From assembly GCA_045627385.1 (NCBI GenBank), contig JAZQNO010000011.1, forward strand, positions 1 through 46,706: a stretch of 46,706 nucleotides of DNA, written 5' to 3'. Both the position numbers and the translations under genes were made by a program. Shown here piece after piece: positions 7,364 to 16,766 of this stretch. Under the pieces are notes generated by a model. The model was not told where the DNA came from. It did not search any database and saw nothing but the letters and a program-made list of their open reading frames with translations. Origin of the DNA: UBA1757 sp045627385 (GTDB lineage: Bacteria > Bacteroidota > Bacteroidia > Bacteroidales > UBA1402). How positions within the stretch are numbered: position 1 is the stretch's first letter; each line of letters opens with the position of its first letter.

Positions 7364-9451
7364 ATGAAAACCAAACATCTCATTCTTATGACAGCCATAG
7401 TCGCTTCGATTGCCGCACAGGCGGCCAATCCCCTGACGAAGAACTACAAGACCTACCGTCAGACGCCTCCGTTCCAAGAGGTCAAAGCCGAGCACATCGT
7501 CCCGGCCATGAAGGAGGCCATCCGTCAGCATCAGGCGGAAATCGACAAGATCACTTCCAACAAGGCGGCGCCCACGTTTGCCAATACCATCGAGGCTTAC
7601 GAGGCTTCGGGCCAGATGCTCGAACGGGTCTATGCCATTCTCGGCACACTCACCAACAACGAAATGACCGATGAGATAATGGCCGTGGAAGAAGAGGTCA
7701 CTCCGCTCATTTCGGAACATTCCAGCAATATTTCCCTCAACGAAAAACTGTTTGAGCGTGTCAAGGCCGTCTATGACCGGCGCGAAAGTCTGGGGCTCGA
7801 CGCCGAACAGATGCGTCTGCTGGAAGAGATGTATCTCGATTTCCAGGAAAGCGGAGCCACCCTCGAAGGAGCCGACCGCGACCGTCTGCGCGAACTTACC
7901 AGCCAGCTGAGCCAGCTGACGATGAGTTTCGGACAGAATTCGCTCAAAGCCACCCATGCCTTCACCAAGAACATCACGCAGGCCGACGACGTCAAGGGTT
8001 TGCCCGAAAGCGCGCTGGCCGCAGCCAAGGCCAAAGCCGAAAAAGCAGGCAAGGAGGGTTGGATTTTCGACCTTACGGCTCCGAGCTATTCGGCCATCAT
8101 GAAGTATGCCGAAAACCGCGAACTCCGGAAGGAATTCTATATCGAATACAACACTCGAGCCTTGGGTGGAGAATTCGACAACAGCCAGATTATCAGAGAT
8201 ATTGTCAATACACGTCTGGCATTGGGCAAGCTGTTCGGCTACCAGGATTTCGCTTCTTATCAGCTGAATCGCAAAATGGCTCACGACAATGGGTCGGTCT
8301 ACCGCATGCTGGAGCAGCTGCGCGAGGCCTATCTGCCGGTGGCACGTCAGGAGTTCGAAGCCGTCAAAGCCTTTGCCATCGGCTACGAAAAGGCTTTCAT
8401 CGATTTCCAACCTTGGGATTTTTCGTTCTATTCCAACAAACTGAAAACCTATCAGTACGACCTCAACGACGAGATGCTGCGGCCCTATTTCAAGCTCGAA
8501 GACTGCAAGGACGGCGTTTTCGGCCTGGCCACCAGACTCTACGGCATCACGTTCCGCAAAAACAGCAAGATTCAGGTATGGCATCCCGACGTGGACGCCT
8601 ATGAAGTGTTCGACAAGGACGGATCTTATCTGGGCATCCTCTACACCGATTTCTTCCCCCGCGAAGGCAAGCGCGCCGGCGCGTGGATGAACGACATCCA
8701 CGCCCAGAACTGCCGCAACGGCAAACAAGACCGCCCCTTCATCACGCTGACCACCAATTTCACTCCGCCCACGGCCGACAAGCCTTCGCTCATCACTTTC
8801 GACGAGCTCACCACGCTGCTTCACGAATTCGGCCACTGCCTGCACGGACTGCTTTCCGACGTGCGCTACGGCGCTCTGGCCGGCACCAGCGTTCCGCGCG
8901 ATTTCGTGGAACTGCCTTCGCAGATTATGGAAAACTGGGCTTTCGAGAAAGAGTTCCTCGACGGTTTTGCCAAGCATTACCAGACTGGCGAACCCATTCC
9001 GATGGAACTGGTGCGGAAGGTGAAGGACGCCGCCAATTTCAATGTGGCCTACGGATGTGTGCGTCAGCTCAGTTTCGGCTATCTCGACATGGCCTACCAC
9101 ACCATCACCGAGCCTTTCTCCGGTGACATCGCCGCCTTCGAACATCAGGCCGAGAAGTGTGTCGAACTTCAGGCCATGCCTGAGCAGTGCGCCATGAGCA
9201 CATCCTTCACCCATCTTTTCAGCGGCGGTTACGCTGCCGGCTACTACGGCTACAAATGGGCGGAGATTCTGGCTGCCGACGCATACGAACACTATACGGA
9301 AAAAGCCGTCTTCGACACAGACAGAGCCGCTTCTTTCCGCGAGAATATCCTGTCGAAAGGCAACACTTCCGACGCACTCGAACTTTACAGACGTTACCGC
9401 GGTCAGGATGCCACCATCGATGCACTTCTCCGCCAGAACGGCATCAAATAA
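7364..9451 (+). CDS. M3 family peptidyl-dipeptidase (Dcp-like), exported
   Basis: This zinc metallopeptidase of the thimet/Dcp family removes dipeptides from the C-terminus of peptides. The 695-residue protein starts with a signal peptide (MKTKHLILMTAIVASIAAQA), pointing to the periplasm. The zinc motif HEFGH is at 487-491, and the third ligand is probably E516, 25 residues on. Length fits Dcp (about 680). It is followed 6 bases later by the dCMP deaminase gene. The symbol dcp is plausible but oligopeptidase A-like function cannot be excluded. Confidence 0.92.
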   Translation: MKTKHLILMTAIVASIAAQAANPLTKNYKTYRQTPPFQEVKAEHIVPAMKEAIRQHQAEIDKITSNKAAPTFANTIEAYEASGQMLERVYAILGTLTNNEMTDEIMAVEEEVTPLISEHSSNISLNEKLFERVKAVYDRRESLGLDAEQMRLLEEMYLDFQESGATLEGADRDRLRELTSQLSQLTMSFGQNSLKATHAFTKNITQADDVKGLPESALAAAKAKAEKAGKEGWIFDLTAPSYSAIMKYAENRELRKEFYIEYNTRALGGEFDNSQIIRDIVNTRLALGKLFGYQDFASYQLNRKMAHDNGSVYRMLEQLREAYLPVARQEFEAVKAFAIGYEKAFIDFQPWDFSFYSNKLKTYQYDLNDEMLRPYFKLEDCKDGVFGLATRLYGITFRKNSKIQVWHPDVDAYEVFDKDGSYLGILYTDFFPREGKRAGAWMNDIHAQNCRNGKQDRPFITLTTNFTPPTADKPSLITFDELTTLLHEFGHCLHGLLSDVRYGALAGTSVPRDFVELPSQIMENWAFEKEFLDGFAKHYQTGEPIPMELVRKVKDAANFNVAYGCVRQLSFGYLDMAYHTITEPFSGDIAAFEHQAEKCVELQAMPEQCAMSTSFTHLFSGGYAAGYYGYKWAEILAADAYEHYTEKAVFDTDRAASFRENILSKGNTSDALELYRRYRGQDATIDALLRQNGIK

Positions 9452-9457
9452 GCACTT

Positions 9458-9895
9458 ATGATTAACAAGGAAAAACAGGAAGCGCTGGACAGGCGCTATA
9501 TGCGGATGGCGCTCATCTGGGCCGAGAACTCCTACTGCGAGCGGCGCCAGGTGGGTGCGCTCATGGTCAAGGACAACCGCATCATTTCGGACGGCTACAA
9601 CGGCACACCCTCGGGATTCGAAAACATCTGCGAAGACAGCGAAAACCAGTCCAAGCCCTATGTGATGCACGCCGAGGCCAATGCCATCACCAAGATTGCC
9701 CGCAGCCACAACAGCAGCGAAGGGGCCACCATCTACATCACGGCATCGCCCTGCATCGAATGTGCCAAACTGATTATCCAATCCGGCATCAGACGTGTCG
9801 TCTACGGTGAGCCCTACCGGCTCGACGACGGGCTCAAGCTGCTCAGACGGGCCGGCGTCCAAGTGGATTTCTGCGACAAGAACGAGCTTATCTGA
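9458..9895 (+). CDS. dCMP/cytidine deaminase-family protein
   Basis: This zinc deaminase of the deoxycytidylate deaminase (ComEB-like) type has 145 residues. Zinc ligands are His71 in HAEAN and the two cysteines of PCIEC (98-102), with Glu73 as the proton shuttle. The NGTPSGF region is typical for dCMP deaminases, which feed dUMP to thymidylate synthesis. It sits in a tight plus-strand cluster, 5 bases upstream of the S41 protease gene. Confidence 0.9.
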   Translation: MINKEKQEALDRRYMRMALIWAENSYCERRQVGALMVKDNRIISDGYNGTPSGFENICEDSENQSKPYVMHAEANAITKIARSHNSSEGATIYITASPCIECAKLIIQSGIRRVVYGEPYRLDDGLKLLRRAGVQVDFCDKNELI

Positions 9896-9900
9896 CATTT

Positions 9901-11532
9901 ATGAAAAAAAACGCTTTAACGACCGTTCTTCTTGTCATCGTCTGTGCCTTTGCAGGTCTGCTCATCGGCAAAGGCGCGGCCATGGTCATTTCCCGCAATC
10001 AGGCCATCCACGCCAACGTGCCCAAGGGCAGCGTCAGTCTGAACAAGCTCGACGCACTCATCAATCTGGTTTCCAGCCGCTATGTGGAAGATGTGGACGA
10101 GAAGGCCATCATCGAGAAACTCATGCCGCAGGTCGTGCACGAGCTCGATCCTCATTCGGTCTACATTTCGGCCGAAGAGATGACCAAGACGAATGAAGAG
10201 ATGGAGGGCTCGTTCAGCGGTGTGGGCATCCAGTTCAACATCCGTGAAGACACCGTCCGGGTGATTGCCGTGGTCAACGGCGGTCCGGCCGAGCGAGCCG
10301 GTCTGAAAGCCGGCGACTGCATCGTGACAGTCGCCGACAGCGCCTTCACCGGCAAACGCATCAACAACGATCTGGTCATGAAGACCCTACGGGGTGAAAA
10401 GAAGTCCAGCATCCAGGTGGGTGTCAAACGCTACGGCACCGACGACATCCTGCCCTACACGCTGGTGCGCGACGACATTCCGATGAACAGCGTCGACTGC
10501 AGTTACCGCATCGACGACCACATCGCCTACCTCAAAATCGGCAGTTTCACCCGCACCACCTACAACGAATTCGTCAACATTGTCAACAAACTGTGCCGGC
10601 ATGACGCTTGCGACCGGCTCATCATCGACCTGCGCGGCAATCCGGGAGGTCTGATGAATTCGGCCCTGCTCATCCTCAACGAACTGCTGCCGCGCAACAG
10701 TCTGATGCTCTACGTCGAAGGGCGGGCCTATCCGCGCGAAAACAACTACAGCGACGGTTCGGGCTCCTTCCAGAATCTGCCTGTGGTGGTGCTGATGGAC
10801 GAATGGTCGGCCTCCGCCAGCGAGATTGTGGCAGGTGCCATCCAGGACAATGACCGCGGCTATGTGGTCGGACGCCGCAGCTACGGCAAAGGCCTGGTCC
10901 AGCAGCAGATTCCTTTCCGCGACGGTTCGGCCGTGCGCCTGACCGTGGCCCACTACTACATTCCTTCGGGCCGCTGTGTGCAGAAGCCCTACACGAAAGG
11001 CGATTTCGAAGACTACGAAATGGATCTCTACAAGCGCTACGAAAGAGGTGAATTCAATTCGGCCGACAGCATCCGCATGAACGACAGCCTGCGTTTCACC
11101 ACCGTCCACGGACGCACGGTCTACGGAGGCGGAGGCATCATGCCCGACTGCTTCGTGCCGCTCGACACCACCTCGCTGGGCGAATGGTACACCCAGGTGG
11201 TCAACAAGAATCTGTTCTACCTGTTCGCCGCCCGCTATGCCGACCGGCACCGTCAGGGACTGGAGGCCTGCCAGACGCCTCAGGCGCTGGTGGCTCACCT
11301 CGACCGTCAGGACTGGAAGGAACAGTTCCTGTCGTATGTCCGCAGTCAGGGCATCAAGGGCAGTTCCAAAGATATCGCCATGGCCATGGAAGAGCTTCAG
11401 ACGCAGATATACGCCTACATCGCCCGCAACACCCTGGGCGAAGACGCTTTCTGGCAGTTGCTTCAGGAGAAGGATCCCACTCTGCTCAAAGCCGTCGAGA
11501 TGTGCGAAGGGCTGGGGACCTTGGTTAAATAA
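9901..11532 (+). CDS. S41 family C-terminal processing protease
   Basis: This serine protease of the CtpA/Prc group has 543 residues. An N-terminal signal anchor (about residues 5-24) places it in the periplasm. A PDZ domain follows (about 95-175; GVGIQFNIRED and GGPAERAGLKAGD). The catalytic core has DLRGNPGG and the Ser/Lys dyad in SASASE and SYGKG, by alignment to Prc Ser305 and Lys330. The C-terminal extension (about 400-543) has no recognised motif. Such enzymes trim exported proteins and peptidoglycan factors. It is followed 8 bases later by the cyclo-ligase gene. Confidence 0.92.
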   Translation: MKKNALTTVLLVIVCAFAGLLIGKGAAMVISRNQAIHANVPKGSVSLNKLDALINLVSSRYVEDVDEKAIIEKLMPQVVHELDPHSVYISAEEMTKTNEEMEGSFSGVGIQFNIREDTVRVIAVVNGGPAERAGLKAGDCIVTVADSAFTGKRINNDLVMKTLRGEKKSSIQVGVKRYGTDDILPYTLVRDDIPMNSVDCSYRIDDHIAYLKIGSFTRTTYNEFVNIVNKLCRHDACDRLIIDLRGNPGGLMNSALLILNELLPRNSLMLYVEGRAYPRENNYSDGSGSFQNLPVVVLMDEWSASASEIVAGAIQDNDRGYVVGRRSYGKGLVQQQIPFRDGSAVRLTVAHYYIPSGRCVQKPYTKGDFEDYEMDLYKRYERGEFNSADSIRMNDSLRFTTVHGRTVYGGGGIMPDCFVPLDTTSLGEWYTQVVNKNLFYLFAARYADRHRQGLEACQTPQALVAHLDRQDWKEQFLSYVRSQGIKGSSKDIAMAMEELQTQIYAYIARNTLGEDAFWQLLQEKDPTLLKAVEMCEGLGTLVK

Positions 11533-11540
11533 ACGTTCTT

Positions 11541-12098
11541 ATGGACATAGGGCTTCACGAACAGAAAAAGGCATTGCGCGCGCGGATACGGCAGCTCAAG
11601 CAGGAACATTCCGCCGAACAGCTGGCGGAGATGTCGCACGAGCTTTGCCAAAAGCTGGAATCGCTCCCCGAATGGCAGCAGGCCAAATGCATTCTGCTCT
11701 ACTTTGCCCTGCCCGATGAAGTGCAGACGCAGGAATTGTTGGAGCGTTGGTATGGAAAGAAGCTGCTTCTGCTGCCCGTGGTCCAAGGCGATCATCTCAT
11801 ACTGAGAACTTACCGGCCCGACGGCTCCATGCTTGCCAACCAATGGCAGATTATGGAACCTGTACTCGGACCCGAAGGCACCATCGAAGATTTCACCGAC
11901 TACCGGCGCATCGACCTGGCCGTCATTCCCGGCATGGCCTTCGACAGGGAAGGCTATCGCTTAGGTCGCGGAAAAGGCTTCTACGACCGCTTCATGCCGC
12001 ACCTGTTCTGCCCCACCGTCGGACTGTGCTTTCCCTTCCAACTAGTTGAACACATTCCGTCCGAATCCTGGGACTGCCATGTGGACAAAGTGCTGTAA
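11541..12098 (+). CDS. fau: 5-formyltetrahydrofolate cyclo-ligase
   Basis: This ATP-dependent enzyme converts 5-formyl-THF to 5,10-methenyl-THF (MTHFS, also called ygfA or fau). The 185-residue protein has the basic N-terminal QKKALRARIRQLK region and the hallmark PGMAFDREGYRLGRGKGFYDR substrate and phosphate loop (about 132-152). It is the last gene of the plus-strand housekeeping cluster. The DNA of its 3' end recurs in decayed, inverted form at 16761-16839, so this gene marks the left border of the accessory island. Confidence 0.93.
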   Translation: MDIGLHEQKKALRARIRQLKQEHSAEQLAEMSHELCQKLESLPEWQQAKCILLYFALPDEVQTQELLERWYGKKLLLLPVVQGDHLILRTYRPDGSMLANQWQIMEPVLGPEGTIEDFTDYRRIDLAVIPGMAFDREGYRLGRGKGFYDRFMPHLFCPTVGLCFPFQLVEHIPSESWDCHVDKVL

Positions 12099-12221
12099 AA
12101 TTCCGAACCTCGTTTACCGGATTGCCTCCAACACAACAACAATTATTTTCAAAAACAGTCTCCACAAAAAGGAGGATTTCAGATTCTGGAACGTTTTTTG
12201 AAAGCAGACAAGCCGGGCATT

Positions 12222-12253
12222 TTTGGAGAACGGGAATAATGTGAGTACTTTTA
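12222..12253 (+). promoter_or_regulatory. Promoter of first MBOAT gene
   Basis: TTTG (12222-12225) and TACTTTTA (12246-12253) are 20 bases apart. The -7 box has one mismatch (final A for G). The MBOAT ATG follows 25 bases later. The rest of 12099-12278 holds nothing else recognisable. Confidence 0.55.
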
Positions 12254-12278
12254 CACCGTTTTTCAGCACACACGGACT

Positions 12279-13694
12279 ATGCTTTTCAATTCTCTGGGGT
12301 TTCTCATTTTCTTTCCGACAGTAGCCGTCGTCTACTATCTCATCGGAAACAGAGTCAAGTGGGCAAACCTTTGGTTGCTTCTGGCAAGCTACTACTTCTA
12401 CATGCAGATGCGTCCGGTGTATGCCCTGATACTGCTGGCATCCACCGCCGTTTCCTATAGCTGTGGGCTGTTGCTCCAGCGCAACACGGATTTGCGGCAG
12501 CGCAAGGCTGTCGTTGCCATCGGTCTGGTCCTGGTCGTCGGCATCCTGTTTTTCATGAAGTATTTCAACTTCTTGAACGCATCGCTCGACGCTTGTCTCA
12601 CCGCTGTGGGCATCAAATGGCAGATGCCCTATGTGAACTTTCTTCTGCCCATTGGCATCTCTTTCTTCACCTTCCAGTCGGCAGGCTACATTGTCGATGT
12701 CTATCGGGGCACCGTTCCCGCCGAGAAAGATTTTTCCACCTACGCCTTGTTCGTGTCGTTTTTCCCAGTCATTCTGGCCGGCCCGATTCAGAGAGCGAAG
12801 TGTCTGATACCTCAGCTGAAGGAGTCGCATCCCGTTTTGTACGACAATGTGGTTTCCGGGCTTAAAATGATGGTCTGGGGCTATTTCATGAAACTTTGCG
12901 TGGCCGACCGCCTGGGCACTTACGTCGACTCCGTCTTTGACAATTTGTTCCAGCACAACGGCACCTCCATCGCCATTGCTTCGTTTTTCTATACCATCCA
13001 GATTTACGGCGATTTTGCCGGCTACTCGTTGGTGGCCCTGGGTTGTGCGAAAACGATGGGATTCCATTTGCCCGACAACTTCAGACGACCGTATTTTTCC
13101 ACTTCCTTCAAAGAATTCTGGAAAAGATGGCATATCGGTCTTTCATCCTGGTTTGGCGATTATCTGTACATTCCCCTGGGAGGCAACCGAGTGAGATACG
13201 CCCGGTACCTGCTCAATCTGCTGATTGTCTTCTTGGTGAGCGGTCTGTGGCATGGAGCTGCCTGGACTTTTGTGGCATGGGGCGCCTTGCACGGTGTCTG
13301 TCAGATAATTGAAGCCGTGTGGAACAAACTGTTCGGAAAAAAGGAAATTACCGGCCGTTTTTTCCGTCTGGTCAAGACCGTATGGATTTTCCTGCTGGTG
13401 AATTTCGCTTGGATACTGTTCAGAGCCGACAGCATCGGCGATGCGTTCATGGCCCTGACCAAGATATTCACCGAGCCGGGCCGTCCCTTCATTTCGGCTA
13501 TGGCCATGCTGTTTGGAGGTCTGTCGCTGTTCATCCTGTTTGTCAAAGACTATGCCGACGAATTCCATCCTGCCTGGAAGGCGCTCAATTCCGACAAGCG
13601 CTGGATCTCCATCCCGACGACGGCCTTCTTGCTGGTCTATATCGTGCTGATGGGGGTCCTCGACAACAGCCAGTTCATCTATTTCCAATTTTAA
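12279..13694 (+). CDS. MBOAT O-acyltransferase (AlgI/DltB-like), copy 1
   Basis: This polytopic membrane acyltransferase of 471 residues has about ten hydrophobic segments. It carries the MBOAT core FKEFWKRWHIGLSSWFGDYLYIPLGG and the catalytic His325 in SGLWHGAAW. Proteins of this type move acyl groups, usually acetyl, across the inner membrane for transfer to a polysaccharide by a periplasmic partner. The next gene, 4 bases on, encodes a likely SGNH partner. It is first in the left arm of the island. The acyl group and the glycan are unknown. It resembles the second MBOAT (22779) in layout and C-terminus but is clearly diverged. Confidence 0.92.
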   Translation: MLFNSLGFLIFFPTVAVVYYLIGNRVKWANLWLLLASYYFYMQMRPVYALILLASTAVSYSCGLLLQRNTDLRQRKAVVAIGLVLVVGILFFMKYFNFLNASLDACLTAVGIKWQMPYVNFLLPIGISFFTFQSAGYIVDVYRGTVPAEKDFSTYALFVSFFPVILAGPIQRAKCLIPQLKESHPVLYDNVVSGLKMMVWGYFMKLCVADRLGTYVDSVFDNLFQHNGTSIAIASFFYTIQIYGDFAGYSLVALGCAKTMGFHLPDNFRRPYFSTSFKEFWKRWHIGLSSWFGDYLYIPLGGNRVRYARYLLNLLIVFLVSGLWHGAAWTFVAWGALHGVCQIIEAVWNKLFGKKEITGRFFRLVKTVWIFLLVNFAWILFRADSIGDAFMALTKIFTEPGRPFISAMAMLFGGLSLFILFVKDYADEFHPAWKALNSDKRWISIPTTAFLLVYIVLMGVLDNSQFIYFQF

Positions 13695-13698
13695 GGTG

Positions 13699-14640
13699 AT
13701 GAAGAAAGAGATAAGGAACATACTTTGTTTTCTGGTCGGCGTTGCCGTCTGTTTCGTTTTGCTCGATATCGGTGTCGGACAGCTGTTTGACCGACTTATC
13801 AGAAAGATGCCGCCCGACGGCGAACGGGTGGCGAAATCCTACCATTGTCTCCACAAAGTGCAGTCGGATGTCGTCATTGTCGGTTCGTCTAGGGCCGAGA
13901 CGGGATACGACTGCTCCATTCTGTCCGACTCCATGCCTCAGTTCAGTTTTTACAACTGCGGTGGCGATGCCCAGGAGTTCTACTATGTCAACACGCTTAT
14001 CAATTCCATGCTGGACAGATACGTTCCCAAAGCTATCGTGTGGGATTTCAAGGAAAGACAGTTCGAAGACGGCGAAAAGGAAAATCTGGGTCTGATTTAT
14101 CCGTATTATTGGAAGAATCCCTATATCCGGGAAGTGCTGGACCGTCTGGAGGGACCTTCCTTCAAATGGCGGGTCCGTCTGAGTTCCTACCGCTACAATG
14201 CCACCGCCGGCAGAATTCTCAGGGCCATTCTGTCGCCCGATTCTACTTCGCAGAACTCGATGGGTTTTGGGGGAAGGCCCATCACCGATGTCAGCAAGAC
14301 CATCGTGCCCAACGATTTCCAAATAGACGACTGTGAACCCGACCAGCGCAAAATCGACTGTTTCATCGCGACGGCCCAAAGGGCTCAGGCAATGGGTTGC
14401 CGGCTGTTTGTCGTCATTTCGCCCATGTATGACGACTACAACCAGGACAATGTCTACACTCGCGCTGTCTGCAAAGCGTGCGGGGAAAGCGGCGCGGTCT
14501 TCATCGACGACAGCCATCTGGAGGGCTTTCTCCACAACAACGCAATCGCCTACGACAACTATCATCTGAACATTGTCGGCGCCCAGCGATTCTCGCAATT
14601 GCTGGCCAGCCAGCTGAAACCTTATCTTGGCGTCGAATGA
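13699..14640 (+). CDS. Membrane-anchored SGNH-like acyltransferase partner
   Basis: This 313-residue protein has one N-terminal TM segment (about 7-27) and a periplasmic domain. The nucleophile block VIVGSSRAETG (Ser63 or Ser64) and the block-V motif DNYHLN (Asp286, His289) fit an SGNH hydrolase fold. Its gene starts 4 bases after the MBOAT gene. MBOAT plus SGNH pairs O-acetylate surface glycans (DltB/DltD, PatA/PatB, AlgI/AlgJ), so transfer of acyl groups from the MBOAT to a sugar is the likely job. I chose the ATG at 13699 over the overlapping GTG at 13696. The fold is inferred from motifs only. Confidence 0.75.
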   Translation: MKKEIRNILCFLVGVAVCFVLLDIGVGQLFDRLIRKMPPDGERVAKSYHCLHKVQSDVVIVGSSRAETGYDCSILSDSMPQFSFYNCGGDAQEFYYVNTLINSMLDRYVPKAIVWDFKERQFEDGEKENLGLIYPYYWKNPYIREVLDRLEGPSFKWRVRLSSYRYNATAGRILRAILSPDSTSQNSMGFGGRPITDVSKTIVPNDFQIDDCEPDQRKIDCFIATAQRAQAMGCRLFVVISPMYDDYNQDNVYTRAVCKACGESGAVFIDDSHLEGFLHNNAIAYDNYHLNIVGAQRFSQLLASQLKPYLGVE

Positions 14641-14656
14641 GTGTCGCACTTGAGCG

Positions 14657-14688
14657 TTTGGATAATCGGGAGCGAAATAGTATTTTAG
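14657..14688 (+). promoter_or_regulatory. Promoter of GT2-propeller pair
   Basis: TTTG (14657-14660) and TATTTTAG (14681-14688) are spaced by 20 bases, with one mismatch in the -7 box. It argues for the ATG at 14711 as the GT2 start. Confidence 0.5.
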
Positions 14689-14710
14689 CCGTGTGTTTGA
14701 AAAGCTGTCT

Positions 14711-15508
14711 ATGAGATTCCTTCTGGTATGCGTCAACTATAATTCATACAACGCTTTGGAGCGTTATCTGCAGAGTGTCGACCAAGCGGCGGGCGCTGCG
14801 GATAATGTCGAGGTGGAAATGCTTGTCGCAGACAATTCGTCGTGCCTCGAACCATTTTCCACAGACCGTTTCGCCCACCTGAAAGCGACGGTCATTCCCT
14901 GCGACAATCTGGGGTATCTCGGTACCGCTCAGAAGATTCTCAACAGTCGGACGGACCTGCCGACATTCGATTATGTGGCCATTTCCAATGTGGACCTTCA
15001 GTTGGGCAAAGAGTTTTTCCTCCATCTGCAGGCGCTCCCGATAGAGCCAGATGTGGCGCAGATTGCCCCGCGCATCTGGTCTTCTTCCATGAAGAGAGAC
15101 ATCAATCCGAAGATTCTGTCCCGCTATTCGCCCCGAAGGCTGAAACTGCTGCTGCTCATGTACAGAATCCCCCTGCTGTTCTACCTCTACCATTCCACCC
15201 TGAACAAGAGGAAAAAATTCACCAATCCCAAAGAACCGATGGAGATTTATGCGGCTCACGGGGCGTTCATCCTGCTGACGAAGCAATTTTTCAAAACCTG
15301 CCCGCAGATAGATTATCCGGTGTTCCTCTACGGTGAAGAACTGTATCTGGCCGAGCAGATCAGGAATGCCGGCATGAAAGTGTGTTACCGCCCGCAGCTG
15401 TACATGGACGATTCCGGACATGTGTCCACCTCGACCTTGAAGCGCAAACAGTTCTTCCAATACAATCAGGACTCGCTCAAGTATATCCTTCAGACTTATT
15501 ATGGATAA
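14711..15508 (+). CDS. Family 2 glycosyltransferase
   Basis: This 265-residue GT-A enzyme begins with the nucleotide-binding start LLVCVNYNSYNALERYL, then VADNSS (39-44) and the metal-binding NVDL (93-96) in place of a DxD. The acceptor-side region with AHGAFILLTKQFF and YGEELYLAEQIRNAG resembles rhamnosyltransferase-type GT2 enzymes. The upstream ATG at 14693 was rejected because it is only 4 bases past the -7 box. The stop overlaps the next start by 8 bases, so the propeller protein is translated with it. The sugar donor is unknown. Confidence 0.85.
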   Translation: MRFLLVCVNYNSYNALERYLQSVDQAAGAADNVEVEMLVADNSSCLEPFSTDRFAHLKATVIPCDNLGYLGTAQKILNSRTDLPTFDYVAISNVDLQLGKEFFLHLQALPIEPDVAQIAPRIWSSSMKRDINPKILSRYSPRRLKLLLLMYRIPLLFYLYHSTLNKRKKFTNPKEPMEIYAAHGAFILLTKQFFKTCPQIDYPVFLYGEELYLAEQIRNAGMKVCYRPQLYMDDSGHVSTSTLKRKQFFQYNQDSLKYILQTYYG

Positions 15509-16766
15509 GATAGAATCGTTCGTATACCATCTGGTCAGTGCTCATCCCAAGTTGAAATTCGCCATCAGGAACATCTATCAGGAGGCATTTGACCTGCTGC
15601 CCGTAAAAAAGAATTTCTTCAGTGCACCTGTTTGCTGCAAAGAAGGCTGTTTCTTCGGTTTTCACGACCTGTCACCCCTTTCGGAAGACGACACCAAATG
15701 CTTGGCACAACAGTTGTTTTTCGATGGCAGAATGCCCGAAAGCGGAGAACCCGTGTCGGTGGGCTACTGCATCGTCGAGGACGGTCAGCTGGGCGAGTAT
15801 GTCAAGATAGACGATTCCTTTTCTTGGAATTACCACAAAGGATGCCGACTCCAATGGTACGGAAAGGATACGGTCATTTTCAACACGGTTTCAGAAGGCA
15901 AACTTTCGGCAGAGATCTGTGATCTGAAAGAAGGGACGAAGCGTTTTGCAGGCAGCCCTGTCGACACCGTATATGCATCGGGAAATGTGGCGACTTCTTT
16001 CAGCTATGGGCGTCTGGAATATTGCATGCCCGGCTACGGATATCCCTATGAAGATGGGGAGGCCATGCTTGATGACGATTTTCCGAAAGAGACCGGGTTA
16101 TTCCTGCTCGATCTGCGGTCGGGAGAGAAGAAACTGCTTGTTTCTCTGTACGAACTGGCCATGTCCGCACCCCAGTACACTCGAGAGGGATACAAGCACT
16201 TTGTCACCCACAGCGAGTTTTCTCCCGACGGACGGTACATTTCTTTCCTTCATCGCTGGATTCGCAACGGAGGCGACAGAATGAAAAGATGGACACGAAT
16301 CATGGTGTACGACACGGCCGACGGATCGCTGAGGGAACTGCCGTCGCAAATATCTGGCTCACATTATGTATGGAATCACAGACATCAGTTGCTGGCCTCC
16401 TGTGTCATAGACGGAAAATCGTGCCATGTGCTGTTCGATATGCACGATTTGGAGCATTTCCGTGTCATTGCAGGTGACGTCCTCAATTCCGACGGACACC
16501 AAAGTTTCATCGACGATGAGACCTTTGTCACCGACACCTATCCCGACAAGCGAAGGATGGCGAAACTGTACAAAGTGCACATCCCTTCGCAGAAAGTGGA
16601 ACTCTTGGCCGAACTTCATTCGCCCAAACAGTTCCAGTCTTTCCGCAAGAACACGGTCGGGCACATTGCCTGCGATCTCCATCCGAGGGTGTCGTCATCG
16701 GCGGATTATCTGTCGTTCGATTCTCCAACAAACGGAAAGCGGGCACTTTATCTGATGAAATTATAG
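15501..16766 (+). CDS. Beta-propeller protein, oligogalacturonate-lyase-like repeats
   Basis: This 421-residue protein has repeated WD/TolB-type strands (HSEFSPDGRYISFLHR, HPRVSSSADYLSFDS). Conserved histidines occur in THSEFSP, GSHYVWN, DGHQSF and DLHPRVS, a pattern reminiscent of PL22 oligogalacturonate lyases, whose active site is built from such residues. There is no signal peptide, so it seems cytoplasmic. It overlaps the GT2 gene by 8 bases, and its stop codon lies within the cyclo-ligase remnant. The assignment to a propeller is fair. The link to PL22 is tentative and it may act on a nascent or lipid-linked glycan, or be non-enzymatic. Confidence 0.55.
   Translation: MDKIESFVYHLVSAHPKLKFAIRNIYQEAFDLLPVKKNFFSAPVCCKEGCFFGFHDLSPLSEDDTKCLAQQLFFDGRMPESGEPVSVGYCIVEDGQLGEYVKIDDSFSWNYHKGCRLQWYGKDTVIFNTVSEGKLSAEICDLKEGTKRFAGSPVDTVYASGNVATSFSYGRLEYCMPGYGYPYEDGEAMLDDDFPKETGLFLLDLRSGEKKLLVSLYELAMSAPQYTREGYKHFVTHSEFSPDGRYISFLHRWIRNGGDRMKRWTRIMVYDTADGSLRELPSQISGSHYVWNHRHQLLASCVIDGKSCHVLFDMHDLEHFRVIAGDVLNSDGHQSFIDDETFVTDTYPDKRRMAKLYKVHIPSQKVELLAELHSPKQFQSFRKNTVGHIACDLHPRVSSSADYLSFDSPTNGKRALYLMKL

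Noticed and set aside
7349..9898. An 849-codon open frame antisense to the M3 peptidase and dCMP deaminase genes
   Set aside because: It is a by-product of GC-rich codon use. The plus-strand genes carry HEFGH and HAE/PCIEC motifs, and the antisense protein shows no domain.
12160..12240. CTCC/GGAG hairpin and T-run near 12165-12225 as a terminator of the cyclo-ligase operon
   Set aside because: The stem is only 4 bp and the nearby TTTTTG fits better as the -33 box of the next promoter.
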